Assembly (NCBI GenBank): GCA_017591395.1
Contig: WEDG01000756.1
Location: 62,001-126,000 of the forward strand
Reading direction: 5' to 3'
Origin: Schistocephalus solidus
Taxonomy: Eukaryota; Platyhelminthes; Cestoda; Diphyllobothriidea; Diphyllobothriidae
Length of the DNA: 64,000 nucleotides
Below are positions 12,311 through 23,544 of this stretch, piece after piece. Position 1 is the stretch's first letter, and each line of letters begins with the position of its first letter. Position numbers and translations under genes: made by a program. Under the pieces are notes generated by a model. That model saw only the letters and a program-made list of their open reading frames with translations. It ran no database searches and was not told the DNA's origin.

Positions 12311-13481
12311 GACCTTTCCCTCATCCTTCTCCCTTTTATTTTACCATCATTTGCTCCGTGTTGACTTGTGTGTTTGACACAAGACCGTGATGGCTGGGGT
12401 TGTCATGCCGTAACGCGTCCACAATTGAGGCTACCAACCAGGACTGAACTTAGGCAACTGAGTTGGTTAAGTTGCAAGGAGTAACGGTGGGGACTAGTGG
12501 CTTTGACTGTTACTGTTGTCAATTATATGCACTATCCACACTTTATCGGCAATGATGGAGTTTATCATGAATCCAGATCCTGCGATTGTACGCGGTCTCT
12601 TAGGAGATGATCACTCTTCGCATGCGTCGTTTCATAGCAACCTCTTTTTCTATCCCTCGTTGACATGAATAGACAGAATTCTACCTCGAAGCCGTTCACG
12701 AGGCACTGATAACCCCCCAAACATATTGGCGAATTGCTCGAAAACTAATTAGCTGAACTATCCTTGTTCATTTCTCTCCTTTCTAGAATGGTTCATTTGA
12801 CCCACCTGTGAAAAACTCGGCGGTCTCGGTGGGATTGCACAATGATCACGCAATACTCCCTTCCCTCTAGGGAGTCAATGGATTGGGCACGTTTCCAGTG
12901 CCCTGATCCAGTTTCGCAACAAGGCGACAAGTTTCAACACTACTATATAAACGTCGTAAAATTCGAACGTAACAGGACTGCAAACGTGTCATGCAGTTGC
13001 CTGATCATGAACACAGTGCTGGAAATACTACCAAAGCTATTTGTTGCTCTTTAAGGGAAATCGACCACTTCTAGACCCACTCTCGTCTGATCTAATTCAA
13101 GCGAGTCATTTCGCATCTTCAGGAAGCTCATCATTAGAGAATTTAAGAGGAGGCTTCGTCTGACCAACAGCGTGCTACATTTAATTCTAACTGTTCTTCC
13201 TCAGTTTATCAGAGTATACGAGCATTTTCCCTGATTTATCTCATTTGAAGTTTACAAGAGACACCAGTCCGGTAATATAGTAAATGATTTTTAACGGCTG
13301 TGAAATCAGACTTCTTCAAGTATTACAACCATATGCAGCGGAGGCCGAGCGCAGTCATTCATTTTTTACCAAGGTTTTACATCATTTTTAAACTACGTGC
13401 TTTTCATTTTGACTTGACTCTTTCAGTTTAGAGCCATCGTGGGTGATCGCTTGATTACGAACAATTCCAGATGATTAAAAT
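12311..13481. other. onecut intron with a small palindromic-element fragment
   Basis: At 12787-12836 a fragment of the tRNA-ended palindrome tip is visible ('gacccacctgtgaaaaactc', then 'ctcggtgggatt'), cut off before its tRNA-like part. The rest shows nothing I can name. Confidence 0.5.
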
Positions 13482-13549
13482 CTGGGGTTGGGCATGACTG
13501 GCTGACGACGACTAATTAACCAGAAACGGCCATTCCAGTCTCCATGGTA
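13482..13549 (+). mobile_element. hammerhead SINE fragment with near-intact module
   Basis: The module at 13496-13540 has stem I GACTGG/CCAGTC fully complementary, core CTGACGA (change at the free position 7), GAAA and ATT before the stem I 3' strand. Stem II is weak here (GACT against AACC). Only the module and a little upstream sequence remain. Confidence 0.65.
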
Positions 13550-13900
13550 GTTATCGGTACTCTTCCTTCTGCACAGTTACTTGCAAATATGCGACTGACC
13601 GGCAAGAGCTCTTGAGCAAAGCTTGATTTCGGTTCCTAACGGTTCTTGAACTGGACGTTCTGACATTTGAGTCATGGTCTCACGCTGCGCCAGATGCAAT
13701 AGGGAACGATGGCAATTACGTTAACGTGATTTTTACTGACATAACCTGCTGAGAGAATGGAATATGCGTTTTTCCCTTTTCCCGGAGCTCCAATAATTTC
13801 ACAGCTTCCTCAGTAGCCTCAGTTTCCAATCTCACACCCTGCTCTCAGTTTGAATGAAAACTTGAAGTGGACTATGTGCAGAAGATGACTACCTACAAAA

Positions 13901-14085
13901 GACAAGGGAGACTGAAATGGTCACTTCTGTTTTACTGATCGTTGTCAGGCCGCCTTAGGTTCGAACTCGCGTTCTTTTTAGCTATAGAGCGTATGTAAAT
14001 CCAACGCTCTAACCGTTGAAGCACGGGCTCGTTGTCCAGTCGGTTACTATCGTGCATGTTAACTATGGAGGGGAGGCGACCACTG
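13901..14085 (-). mobile_element. hammerhead SINE, decayed minus copy
   Basis: Starts with 'gacaagggagactgaaatgg' and continues through a broken module (13910 on) into a tRNA-like segment with 'aacgctctaaccgttgaagc' and 'acgggctcgttgtcc', all minus-strand family landmarks. The CTGATGA core is lost. Confidence 0.6.
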
Positions 14086-14194
14086 ATCATGTTGCAGCAA
14101 CAGTTCGTCACGTTGCGTCTCGGAGCTCCATGTACAGACCTTCTAAGCCGTAGCACAGTGACTATTTATGTATGAGGAGTCTACCGTCGAAGAC

Positions 14195-14345
14195 ATGACT
14201 GACTGGGATGGTCGCTTTTGGCTTATTAGCCATCGTCAGCTAGCTTTACCTAATCCCAGGTTTGGGGACCCCCGGTCGCTCTCGGACTGCCTGCGAGGGC
14301 TCTAAATTGAGCTCCAAAGCACAACGGAGTGAGCAGGTCAGGTAA
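14195..14345 (-). mobile_element. hammerhead SINE, decayed minus copy
   Basis: The minus-strand module is at 14201-14245: gactgg and the AGCC/GGCT stem II are present, but GAAA is mutated. Followed by 'aatcccaggtttggggaccc' and the 'gagctccaaagcacaacgg' landmark. This copy lies just upstream of the onecut homeodomain exon. Confidence 0.6.
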
Positions 14346-14524
14346 TCCGACCGGGGAGCTTTTCTCCCCCATACTTAAACTGTTTTCTGACTCTAACGAC
14401 CACTTGGCCATAGTATCTCCCTCTCCGTTTTACCTGTTTTACTTCTACCGTCCGAGTATTTTTAAACCAGCAGACAAACAGAGAAATAAAGCTCTATTAA
14501 CTTTGCCCATGCGTTTGGCTTTAG

Positions 14525-14664
14525 AAAAAAACAAGGAACCCGAACTCGTATGCACCGACGAGATAAGAAGCTGCAAACGGCCTCGCCTTGTTTTCACTGA
14601 CATCCAGCGGCGAACTTTGCACGCAATCTTCAAGGAGACAAAGCGGCCCAGCAAGGAAATGCAG
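14525..14664 (+). CDS. onecut: ONECUT, first half of homeodomain
   Basis: A 140-base exon bounded by 'ttggctttag' (acceptor) and CAG|GTAATG (donor). It encodes a charged linker followed by the N-terminal half of the homeodomain: RPRLVFTDIQRRTLHAIF, KETKRPSKEMQ. These residues are typical of ONECUT proteins (RRTLHAIFKE and KRPSKE). Phase 1 at the start fits both candidate donors of the CUT exon, and phase 0 at the end fits the next exon. The split falls between homeodomain helix 1 and the helix 2-3 region. The longer open frame around it (14329-14787) is intronic. Confidence 0.95.
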
Positions 14665-14829
14665 GTAATGAGGTGTAAACACACTCTTTGGGTCTCAGAA
14701 AAGCCTCCAGTGATAAAAATTAATCTAAGGATATTTACTCACATTAAGGCTGTGCTCACCGTTAAAATAATCAGCTGTCCTCAATAATTTTCCAAAGTCT
14801 GGACCCCAAGCCCGCCTTCCGGTTGACTC

Positions 14830-14871
14830 TGCTTTATTTTACAAACTGAAGGAAGGTGTTTGTGGTCCTCA

Positions 14872-14936
<65 letters not shown>

Positions 14937-15022
14937 CGAATGTTCGAGAATATGCGAGGCCCAGGTAATTGTATAGAAGAAAACGGGAAGGCGTTCTCTG
15001 GGACCAGATTTTTATATAGGTA
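14830..15022. repeat. Penelope-type terminal fragments around (TA)n
   Basis: A (TA)n tract (14874-14935) is preceded by 'acaaactgaaggaaggtg', which recurs inverted at 54050-54072. It is followed by 'tccgaatgttcgagaatatg' and 'cgggaaggcgttctctggga', which recur inverted at 63330-63397. The second segment is part of a Penelope-like terminal repeat by its similarity to the 63.3 kb copy; family assignment is inference. Confidence 0.6.
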
Positions 15023-15540
15023 GATTTTAATAAGAACAGAATAGACGATCATCTTGCGGACGCTGACATTTCCGTGTGAAATAGTAAAAAAGACCAAAAG
15101 TCGCATTCGATAGCAACCCACAACTGTGAAGTGAGCCTAATGGAAAGCGTAAAAACTGTCTATTGCGCTTTTTTGTGTCCCTTCGAGACGGTTTTCCTCT
15201 AATGGTAACCGAAGCAGAGGAAAAATGAGAACGAATTTTGGTGACCTAGTTTGGTTTTCCTTGGTCCCCAGACATGGTTCCACCTTATTTTCAATCGTTT
15301 TAACCTTTGAATACTCATCTTCGAAAAGACGTTTATTGCTTATGAAAATATTTAAACAACATATACCAATTGTTTGTTTACAAACCCCCAACTACAAGAA
15401 AGTTTACAGGAGGGTGAGTAATTCTCATCGATACTTACATACGAAAAGTTGTTGATAAACCAAACTTTTATAAACCGATTGATTTTTATTTCCATTTTAA
15501 TACATACAGGACGTTGACAATGACTGAATAGTAATTTGGG
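15023..15540. other. onecut intron, no recognised feature
   Basis: Short frames on both strands overlap here without any recognisable domain. Confidence 0.4.
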
Positions 15541-15922
15541 ATGCCTTTTATGGCCGCCTAAACAGGACAAAGAAATAGGAACCGCCCACAATACATAGGG
15601 GCTTTGCGCCAAATTCCAAGGAAATTATGTTATTGATTAAGGTGAGGGTTAGGGTTAGGTTTAACTTTGAGATTAGGGTCAGAGTTTGGGTTAGGGTCAT
15701 TATTAGGCTAAGGTTTAAGGTTATTATCGTGATAAATGTAGAGTTTAGGCTTAATGTATGGCTAGAGTTAAGATTAGGGGAACAGTTTAGTTTTATGTTT
15801 GGATTAGGGCTAGCATTAAGACACGGGTATATTTAACCTTCCTGAAATTTACCGTAAGGCCACCTATTTTAAGTTAGGGGGTAACTCTTCCCGTGTCCGG
15901 TTTAGGCGACCATACAAGGCAC
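15541..15922. mobile_element. MITE-like element with TIRs and telomere-like core
   Basis: The best copy in the window. The ends are inverted repeats of about 35 bp: 15541-15575 contains 'ggccgcctaaacaggacaa' and 15886-15922 contains 'gtccggtttaggcgacc', its imperfect complement. Between them is 'gggttagggttaggtttaac' and further TTAGGG-like units, then a unique segment ('gaaatttaccgtaaggcc'). There is no ORF of note. The TIRs plus non-coding core suggest a non-autonomous DNA element. Its TTAGGG units make it telomere-like but it is clearly interstitial. Confidence 0.7.
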
Positions 15923-17006
15923 CCCTACCGTACCAGGATCCCATTAGAGCTCTCCTGTCTATCGTTTTTGCCCTTCGTTCCTCCCCTCCAGCCTGGAAAC
16001 AAGTGCGCTCGGTGGGTAGTGGGTAGTTTTCGCACTGCAGACCAGACGCCGTTTTGTTAAGAACCATAGCACTCTGGATGTCATGGCTGCTTCCTCAACC
16101 TTACATGGACAATGTAGGCAGCTACGTTGACAGCGAAGGGTGCATATAAGACGCTACACTACCGTTGGCTTTTTCGGGCGTAAAGTTGCGCTAGGCCTGG
16201 TGCATTGCTAGCTGCACTTTATGTTTGCACTCATAGACAACCAGTCCACTCGACCCCTCCCCATAGCTTGCTCCGGCTAAGAAGCGGTCAGTTACTTGAA
16301 GGTTTCACCTTCGAAAAGCACCAGCCAATTTTCAGCTCAAAAGCTTTACACTGTTGTTACTATCTGCCAGACCGTGCTCAGATTCGGACGGTGGGATGTT
16401 TCGTGGAAGACTCCAGTCAAATTTACCCCTGAAAACCTACGAGTCTGTTAGTTTGTGAAAAAAATGTTTATGGTAACTCATACTCCCAGCTGGCCGGCGT
16501 ACTGGCGATAGCCCAGGCATATAGCATCTCATGCGGTTTCGCGAATTGGCTGTTCGATCCCGCCTGACAACGAAGGTTTTCTAGATGCGTTGCTTTCCTC
16601 TTCGCCAAGGTCTGCCTTGATAATTAGATATTCTACTCATTTACAAATATCAAACCTAATTATGCCTGCGATGCTGTATCAAATTCGAGTGTTTGCGCGT
16701 ATCGGGTTTATTCTACAATCATAACGAACAATCAATCAAACTGCAACGCAGACCAGCCTTTCAATCCGTTCTCCAAGCTAAGGGGTGTACATGCGATTCT
16801 TCAACAACTGCCCCGCACAAACTTAGGAGGTTGAAGATGCGAGCCCGTTTCGCATTTGATATTTTCCTGACCAGTAAAGTGTTTCGTTCCTATTGTCTAA
16901 ACGCACTTATTATTACAATCCCAAGATTTTTACCCAGCCTTTCTACTGTTTGGATTAAGTTAGACCAAGTAGACATTTGCCCTTAAAACTTGTTGCATTT
17001 TTCTAG
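15923..17006. other. second onecut intron, remainder
   Basis: No repeat shared with the rest of the window and no domain-bearing frame. It ends in the acceptor TTTTTCTAG at 17006. Confidence 0.45.
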
Positions 17007-18278
17007 ACTACGATTGCACAGCAACTGGGTCTGGAGATCTCCACCGTCGCCAACTTCTTCATGAACGCCCGGCGGCGCTCTTCAGAAAAGTGGCAGGACG
17101 GAGATAGCAAGAACTCCAGCCTTGCCGACTCCTCCTCACCTCGCTCTTCAACCAGCCAACAGGATGGCATGCAGATGCTACAATCAAAACATCCCAGGGA
17201 CACTGTTGATGACTTTTCGAACGACGCCACTCTGCTGGCCACAGGTGGTCGTAATGCCACAGCCAACGGTGCCTCCATTTTAAATCTAAAGACCGGTTCT
17301 GGGGCCCATGGCGTCGCCCCATTCCCCGCCTACTCGAATTCTGGTGAGGTTGCAGCTGCTGGAGGCGTCGGAAGCTACGCAAACTTTGGTATCACCTTTG
17401 CTGGGGACTCAGACCCCCGAACGGCAACTGGAACACCCTTGAATAACTTACCCTACGGCCAATGTATGCAGGCAGCACAAGCTGCTGGCTTGAACCTGCA
17501 ACCGGCCTTCGTGCCGAGTTTGATGGAATCGCGCCAGCAGTTTGCACACAGTGGCCAATCCGCAGGCAGCTCGTCTAATGGGGGCGTGGATGCCGTGGTG
17601 TGTCCTCCTTCTGCTGTCGCTCCATCCGCCTTTTCCCCACACATGTACGGTGGGGCATCGGGTTTGGGGAACCCCCTGCATAACCAGTTAACCTCTCTGA
17701 CTCAGCAGAACTTTATTCAAAAACGTCTCTTCCCCTACGCTAGAGCGACAGCCAGCCAATACCAGAAGCCTGCGCATTATCCCTCCTCCGCCTCTGGGCT
17801 GCCAAGTGAGGGTGGTCTACCAGCACAGGTTCCGAACGCCTTCGAAGACCCAGCTGCAGCTGCAGCGGCAGCAGCCAACTTCGGTCTACTCCCCTTCCCA
17901 CCGGGTGCTGCTTCGCGGACCTTCCGCAATCATGGATCTCTTTTCGATCTCCAGCGGTTGGCTTCCGCCTCCCAAATTGATCCTCGCTTTCTGGCCACAG
18001 CGACGGAACTGAGTGCCGGTCATCAGTCCCTGCGGGATCAGGCACTGGAGATTTGCTCCAGTATGACGGCTGCAGGATACGTCGGATTCCAGCGGTCTTC
18101 AAATGAGCGCACCGGTCACACAGTTCATCCTTCTGGGGCAGTTAATTCCGAGAGCTGTAACCATTCAGGTGATGCTAAGGAGGAAAAAATGCGAGGAGAA
18201 ACAATGGCAGAAGTCGAACCGTCGACAGAGGTTGCTCTGGTGACGAAGTTAGAAACCTCCTTGGAACAGAGTGAGTGA
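17007..18278 (+). CDS. onecut: ONECUT, second half of homeodomain and C-terminal region
   Basis: The terminal coding exon, 423 codons plus TGA. It opens in phase 0 with TTIAQQLGLEISTVANFF, MNARRRSSEKW, completing the homeodomain. The recognition helix has Phe at position 48 and Met at position 50, the diagnostic FFMN form of ONECUT proteins (most homeodomains have Trp-48). The remaining roughly 395 residues are low-complexity: Ser/Gly/Ala/Gln-rich, with an alanine run near 17850-17875 and an acidic tail. They are probably disordered and regulatory. The C-terminal part is much longer than in vertebrate HNF6. Shadow frames on both strands are ignored. This is by far the longest credible exon in the window. 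Confidence 0.95.
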   Translation, partial: TTIAQQLGLEISTVANFFMNARRRSSEKWQDGDSKNSSLADSSSPRSSTSQQDGMQMLQSKHPRDTVDDFSNDATLLATGGRNATANGASILNLKTGSGAHGVAPFPAYSNSGEVAAAGGVGSYANFGITFAGDSDPRTATGTPLNNLPYGQCMQAAQAAGLNLQPAFVPSLMESRQQFAHSGQSAGSSSNGGVDAVVCPPSAVAPSAFSPHMYGGASGLGNPLHNQLTSLTQQNFIQKRLFPYARATASQYQKPAHYPSSASGLPSEGGLPAQVPNAFEDPAAAAAAAANFGLLPFPPGAASRTFRNHGSLFDLQRLASASQIDPRFLATATELSAGHQSLRDQALEICSSMTAAGYVGFQRSSNERTGHTVHPSGAVNSESCNHSGDAKEEKMRGETMAEVEPSTEVALVTKLETSLEQSE

Positions 18279-19977
18279 GCAGTCAGGGCAAGACTTGAGG
18301 ACAAGGTGTATAACCGGCAGCCAAGAAAACGCCTTAGGTTGAATCCTACCATTTCTCGTCTCTCCGCCTCCGACTCTCACCCCTTTAAACTACGCTATCG
18401 TGTTTTGTTACACATCCATCTCTTTGAGGTGACTCACTCAGGGGGTACACGCCGTCGCTGAACCGATCCCAAGCGCCTTTTACCGTGCGGGCAAGTGGGC
18501 AAGAGGTTGACCTCATGCTGTCCGAAATTCCGGCTGCCTCTCACTAGGCCTCTTGACCCCTCTCCGCATACCTTCCTTACTGCGCCTTTAAGGCGCGGAT
18601 CTCACCGTTTACGCGCACACATACTGTAGTTATGACCGCTCGGAATGGTCGTTGACACGTTTATTTTGTTGACAGTGTTGCTTTTCGCCCCCTCCCCCTT
18701 GCTCGCTGTCTCTCCCCCCCCCCCACCCCGGCAAATGCTTCCGACTGTTCATGCGCGCGCCTCGACGACGCTCACCAGTTTGATTGGGGAACGCCCCTAG
18801 GTCTCCTCGTCGGACGAACGGTTCGTTTTGGGAGCGCCTCGTTTGAAAGCGCCAGTCCCGGGTTCTCAAGTTCCGTGTTTTTTCTTGCCTATCTCCTTTT
18901 GTGAACATATTGACTGCCCCATTCATAGTTTTTTTTTAGATTGTCTTTTCCCCCGTTGAGCCAACACTCGACGGACTTTCCTTACATGTAAGAGTCATAT
19001 TTGATGATGAATTTCCGAATTACCTGTTCTTTCTGCATATTGGCCCGGATTCTAAGTAATTACACGAAAGTAACCCATTTCACGGCGATAAATTTAGTTC
19101 GGCTACGGAAAACGCCTTTGAGTCTAACATCGCGCGGTGACGACTACTTTCACATGAATGGTACTCGGACATACTTTCCTTTCGCGCGCCTTCGTTACAA
19201 TATTACTTGGAGCTTAAGTTTGTTGCCAGCATAGGTCACGTTAGAGACTCCAATTGGAGGTAGGTTTCAGCTGGACTTACGCCAGTTGCCACAGAAGTTT
19301 TTAATTTTGTTGATCACTTGGCTCCAATAATTGAGGCCCTGGACGGTATGTTTGGTTAGTGAAGTCCGATGTTGGACGTGGACTTGTACCCACCCCGCAT
19401 CTCTCGAACTACGGCGTAACGTCACCTCTTATGCGGGAATGGTGGTAAAAGGGCCATTAAAGGAGAAGAAAGTGGTGTTCTTTAATATCCGAAAGGAGGG
19501 GGGGGAGAAATCTTACTTGAGCTGTCTGCCTGTTTTAATGCTTTTGAAAGGCACCTTGTACGAAAATTGTCTCGAAAAGCAGTCTGAAGGCGATTTATAC
19601 ACTGTTCTGATTTAACCGATTGTCAAGCTTACGCTGTACCGCTGCCTAAAAGAAGGGTAGCTGCAGCGAACGTCTGCACCCCCCATCTCCCTAACCCTCT
19701 TAGAACGTAGGCCAGAAAAATGTGTGATGCCTCGGCGTGTCGCTGTAGAAAACCAATTTGGCGGAGTGCAGACCGTGGCTGGGCATCTACTGAGGGAAAA
19801 AGATTAGATAACGTTAGTTTAAGCTTCCTCGACCCAGAGAGGTCTATCTCGATCACAGAACGGAGTGCGGACCATTCAGCTCTGCCTCAGAACTCTTACA
19901 GGCGGTCGCGGGGTAAGGACCAATCTATAAATGGGAAGTGTAACTGTCAGTCAGTGCAAACGGAAGAGCATTGCCGA
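18279..19977. other. onecut 3' UTR and intergenic sequence
   Basis: Begins with the probable 3' UTR of onecut. I see no clear AATAAA within the first kilobase, so the poly(A) site is not placed. A C-run lies near 18714-18727. No other gene is supported. Confidence 0.4.
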
Positions 19978-20190
19978 CAAAGACAAAGGAAACTGGCATG
20001 ACCATTTCTGGCTTATTAACCGTCATCAGCCAGTCATACCCAACTCCAGATGTTGCGACCCCCGGAGCTTGAACCTGCAACCTGTTGGTTAGAAGTCCAA
20101 CGCCCTAACAAGTCAGCCGCGGGCTCGTTCTCCTGTCAGTTGCGACTGAGTATATTGCCAGTGGTACGCCATCGGTGAGCGTCTCGCTAC
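19978..20190 (-). mobile_element. hammerhead SINE, minus copy
   Basis: The module on the minus strand at 19991-20035 has stem I GACTGG/CCAGTT, core CTGATGA, and GAAA. The base before the stem I 3' strand is G (ATG), which would not fit the NUH rule, so this copy should be inactive. Behind it follow the minus-strand tRNA-like part ('gtccaacgccctaac', 'gcgggctcgttctcctgtc') and 'cggtgagcgtctcgc'. Confidence 0.7.
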
Positions 20191-20204
20191 CGCTGGAAAC
20201 GAAA

Positions 20205-20400
20205 AAAACGGCCATTTATGGTCTATTGGCTGTTATCAGCCAGGCAAGCCCATACTCCAGGCTTGAAAGGTCCATTATATGAACCCATCTCATCTGGTTA
20301 TTGGGGCTGGAGCGAATGGTTCCATCGCTTAAGCCATGGGTCCAGCTCCTTTCAGTTGTGATTTAGAGTATTCTTCACCACGCAGTGGCTGTTCATTTGG
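20205..20400 (-). mobile_element. hammerhead SINE, second decayed minus copy
   Basis: 'cggccatttatggtctattg', 'gctgttatcagccagg' and 'cccatactccaggcttg' are diverged family landmarks in the same order as the neighbour at 19978. The two copies are in tandem and in the same orientation. Confidence 0.55.
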
Positions 20401-22558
20401 CCGACTGCTTGTAACCCTAAACTAGTGCTCAGAAGCAGAACTGAATCGTCATTCTTCCATCCAGTGGTCAGGATAGCTCGGTGAAAATCCTCTAATGTGA
20501 CTTCGAATATTTATATCGTGTCCGAAGTAGTTGAGCCCTTAACTCAAGTGTCCTTTGACCAAAGGACGGGCGTCCTCATCTTAGTTACTCCCAGACTGGG
20601 TTTTCGTATGCTTGGCTAATAATTGCAGATAAACCATGAAGGACCGGTGTGCCCGCTAGGCGGAGCCTAGCCTGGGGGGGGGGGGGCAGAGGTGAGAGTC
20701 GGGTGCCAGTTGAGGGGCGCCAGTACAACATGCGCAAGGCAATTGGTGCGACCAAACGGCATCCGCCCACTGATTTCCCTGACTGGACACCTCGTGCACT
20801 TCCTGCCACCCTCAATACGGTATTGATCGATGAACGGAGACGAACAGCGGCAGCACATAAGCGGCCAGTTTATACGAAGGCTTATTGTTTTTTGCTGGTT
20901 GCTCAACCAGCCCGTCACTAAACCATGCTCAGCCCCCAAATACCTCACTGGCGTGCCAAGCTAGGCGCGCTACCACGGTTTTGCTGATTTCGCGTCATGT
21001 GCACACTAGTAAAAAAAGTCAATTTTGAGGACTACACGGACGTTGAGAGAACTCAGTCGAAACCGTCTTGTTTAAACGTGTCCGTGGTATACTTGACCAT
21101 TAACTTCAAGGGACGACAGAAAGCCTATACACTATCAGCTCACAGGTAACTTAACCATTCCTAGGCTTTGCTTAACAAGTAAGGCGCCCCTATGAAAGGA
21201 AAAGTTGCAGAGGCCGCAAATATCCCTTGAACTCCCCTTGTTTCAATAATCAACCTATCGTCCCCTAAGGACATCGGTCAGGAAGCAATTCTTACATGTG
21301 AAGAAGCGGGAGCGACCTTATGCCGTCGAATACTGGTGACTTCTTCTGTTACCCAACTCCTGCAAGCAGTCAACTTCCCTTGTGTCAGGCAACACATGTA
21401 CACTTTTTTCACGGAATAAATTTGAACCGGTCAGAGATAGCTAAGTAGGCAGAAGTTAATGGCCTCATGCCTATCGAGACTTCTTATTTAACTAGCGGCA
21501 CAATACGAATAGAACCCAGGGCAAGCAAATGAAATAGGCACATGAACGCCAGAGTGTTGCCCAGACATACGGGTTAGTCTGCCGTAGTCGGGGGGGGGGG
21601 GGGGGGGGATTGGTGTAGGCGGGCGAGAGGAATCTCGTCGAGAGTGAATGGCACCACGTAGAATGGAACTTTGGTTATTCATGCGGGGCATGGGGGCCGG
21701 TAAGGAAGGATCATGAGCTTGTTTACACCACTAGCTCCCACCATGGGTGGATCACGCGATCCAACTGCTTACGCAGGTCTGGTTTCCGCCTCCATATTGT
21801 TGTGCCTTCAAAAGTACAGGAGACGCCCAGTCCTTGCTCGAAGTAGAACCTTAAATGCTACCATTTGCTCCACCACATTGGTAGTGTCCACAAGGTGCTT
21901 TGTGATTTAACTTTATCCTGCTGCGTTTATGCTCGCAGCAGTCACTTGGGAATATGTCCAACTGACCTAGTGGCCAAATGCCTTCGCGTGCATTCAATGT
22001 ACTTAAATCTGCATCTACGTGTAAACTCGTGAGGCTTGGCATGGCGTCCGTAGGCAAGACGTATTTCCTTGGGTAAGTTGTAAAAATTATTGCGGTACTT
22101 AGGAACGACCGTGCACCGGAGCCATAGTTCGATCATTTCTGATATATGTTCACCCTGGAAGGGGGGCAAGTACTCCTAAGTCTTTTTGGCACAGTGAGGT
22201 CTGTTGTAATTTTTTCGATTACGCTGACAATCATTATCGAACATTTGTTCGGATTCCAGTTTCTAGCACAAAACTTCGAAGAAAGTTACGCTCGTCAACG
22301 GTCGGCCCTTGAGAGAACAGATTAAATGGGTACAAAAGCAATTTTCATTTTCTCCGATAGGAGTGAAGTGCAGAAGTAGCATGTTCTGGTTTTTCTAAGT
22401 GATTTTCCGATAGGCTGATATTCGAATGGAACCATCTCCTGGTTTGTGTATAAGAACTCCCGGGAAAGAAAGTGCCGTTTTTCGTAGGCACGACCATGGA
22501 TTCTATAAAATGCAGGCTTTAGGCTTACTGAAATACCAGTCATCTCGACACGATAGTT
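20401..22558. other. intergenic, with two long G-runs
   Basis: G-runs of 13 (20674-20686) and 19 (21590-21608) bases lie on the + strand. Otherwise no gene or shared repeat is recognised. Confidence 0.5.
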
Positions 22559-22970
22559 CGACCGTCCTAGTCTGACGATGTCCACCGTATGCTCCAAAGG
22601 AAGGGTGGTGCAGGGATGTTGAATTGTTAATGGATTAGTTTAAGTGATAGTAGCCTTGCTCCGCAGCTTAGACACTCTATCTTCCTTCCCTACCGCAGCA
22701 CGGTATGATACCAGAGTCAAGAAAACCGGAGGCGGGAGAGGGCGCAGGTAGCTGACACGGCCGGAGCCGCCCCTGGGCGTACCACCAAACCTGGCTCAGA
22801 TCCCACGGAGTGGGAGTGCCATAAAGGCCACATTAAGGAGCCATTGCAGCCTGAATCTCAGTCCGCCAGTCAGCCACTCCACACAAAACACAAATTCGGC
22901 TGACCACGTGGTCCGAATGTTCCCGTCAGTTTGCAACCTTCCAAGCCACTCTTTTTAGCGCACCGGGATA
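22559..22970. repeat. dispersed repeat families, composite
   Basis: 22559-22790 is a plus copy of family E (compare 6965-7185). It is followed at 22835-22970 by a minus-strand copy of the repeat that lies downstream of the LINE at 37095-37245: 'agtttgcaaccttccaagcc' here against 'ggcttggaaggttgcc' there. Confidence 0.6.
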
Positions 22971-23204
22971 GTTTCAAGTGCGTCCGATTGTTTATAGTAA
23001 GGAAAATGCGCTGAACCGTCGACCTCACTCTTTCCCTCACCTCCATAATCAGATCACCGTCCGAGCCGGTTATTTGTCTGCTGTGAACGTTGGCGCAGCT
23101 ACTGGTGACCTCGTCTACGCGTGCTACGTACACGACTTGCCCCCAAACACAGGCACCAGGATTTCAAATAACAGGGCGTTGAACGGCCCTCATCTCACAT
23201 GTGT

Positions 23205-23350
23205 GAGATAGCCAGAGGTCACGTTAAGATGGAGCCATCGCAGCCTGACTCTCAGACCATCAGTCAGCCACTCCAGAAAACACATATTGGGCTGATTGCG
23301 AGGTTTGAGTGTAATTGTCAGTTGGAAAATTCCAACCCACAGCGCTGATC
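23205..23350 (-). repeat. second copy of the 22.84 kb repeat
   Basis: 'cgttaagatggagccatcgc', 'cagcctgactctcagacc' and 'agtcagccactcca' repeat the order seen at 22822-22880, making a direct duplication about 380 bp apart. Confidence 0.6.
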
Positions 23351-23544
23351 ACCCCATGATATTCTCAAGCTTAGATCACACATGCAACAGAGGAGCCACA
23401 TGGAGAAGGAGCCGAGGATCATACCTGCCTCTCAATCAGCTATGCAAACTGAGAGCTTTTTGTGGTTTTGCGCGTGCTCATGTGAGGTGCAGTGGCTGAT
23501 GAGGAGTGAAGCAGTTTTGGTATAGGTCGCGGTGTTCTACCACA

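Noticed and set aside
15640..15720. Telomere end
   Set aside because: TTAGGG units are degenerate, short and flanked by conserved non-telomeric ends that recur at other loci; interstitial repeat.
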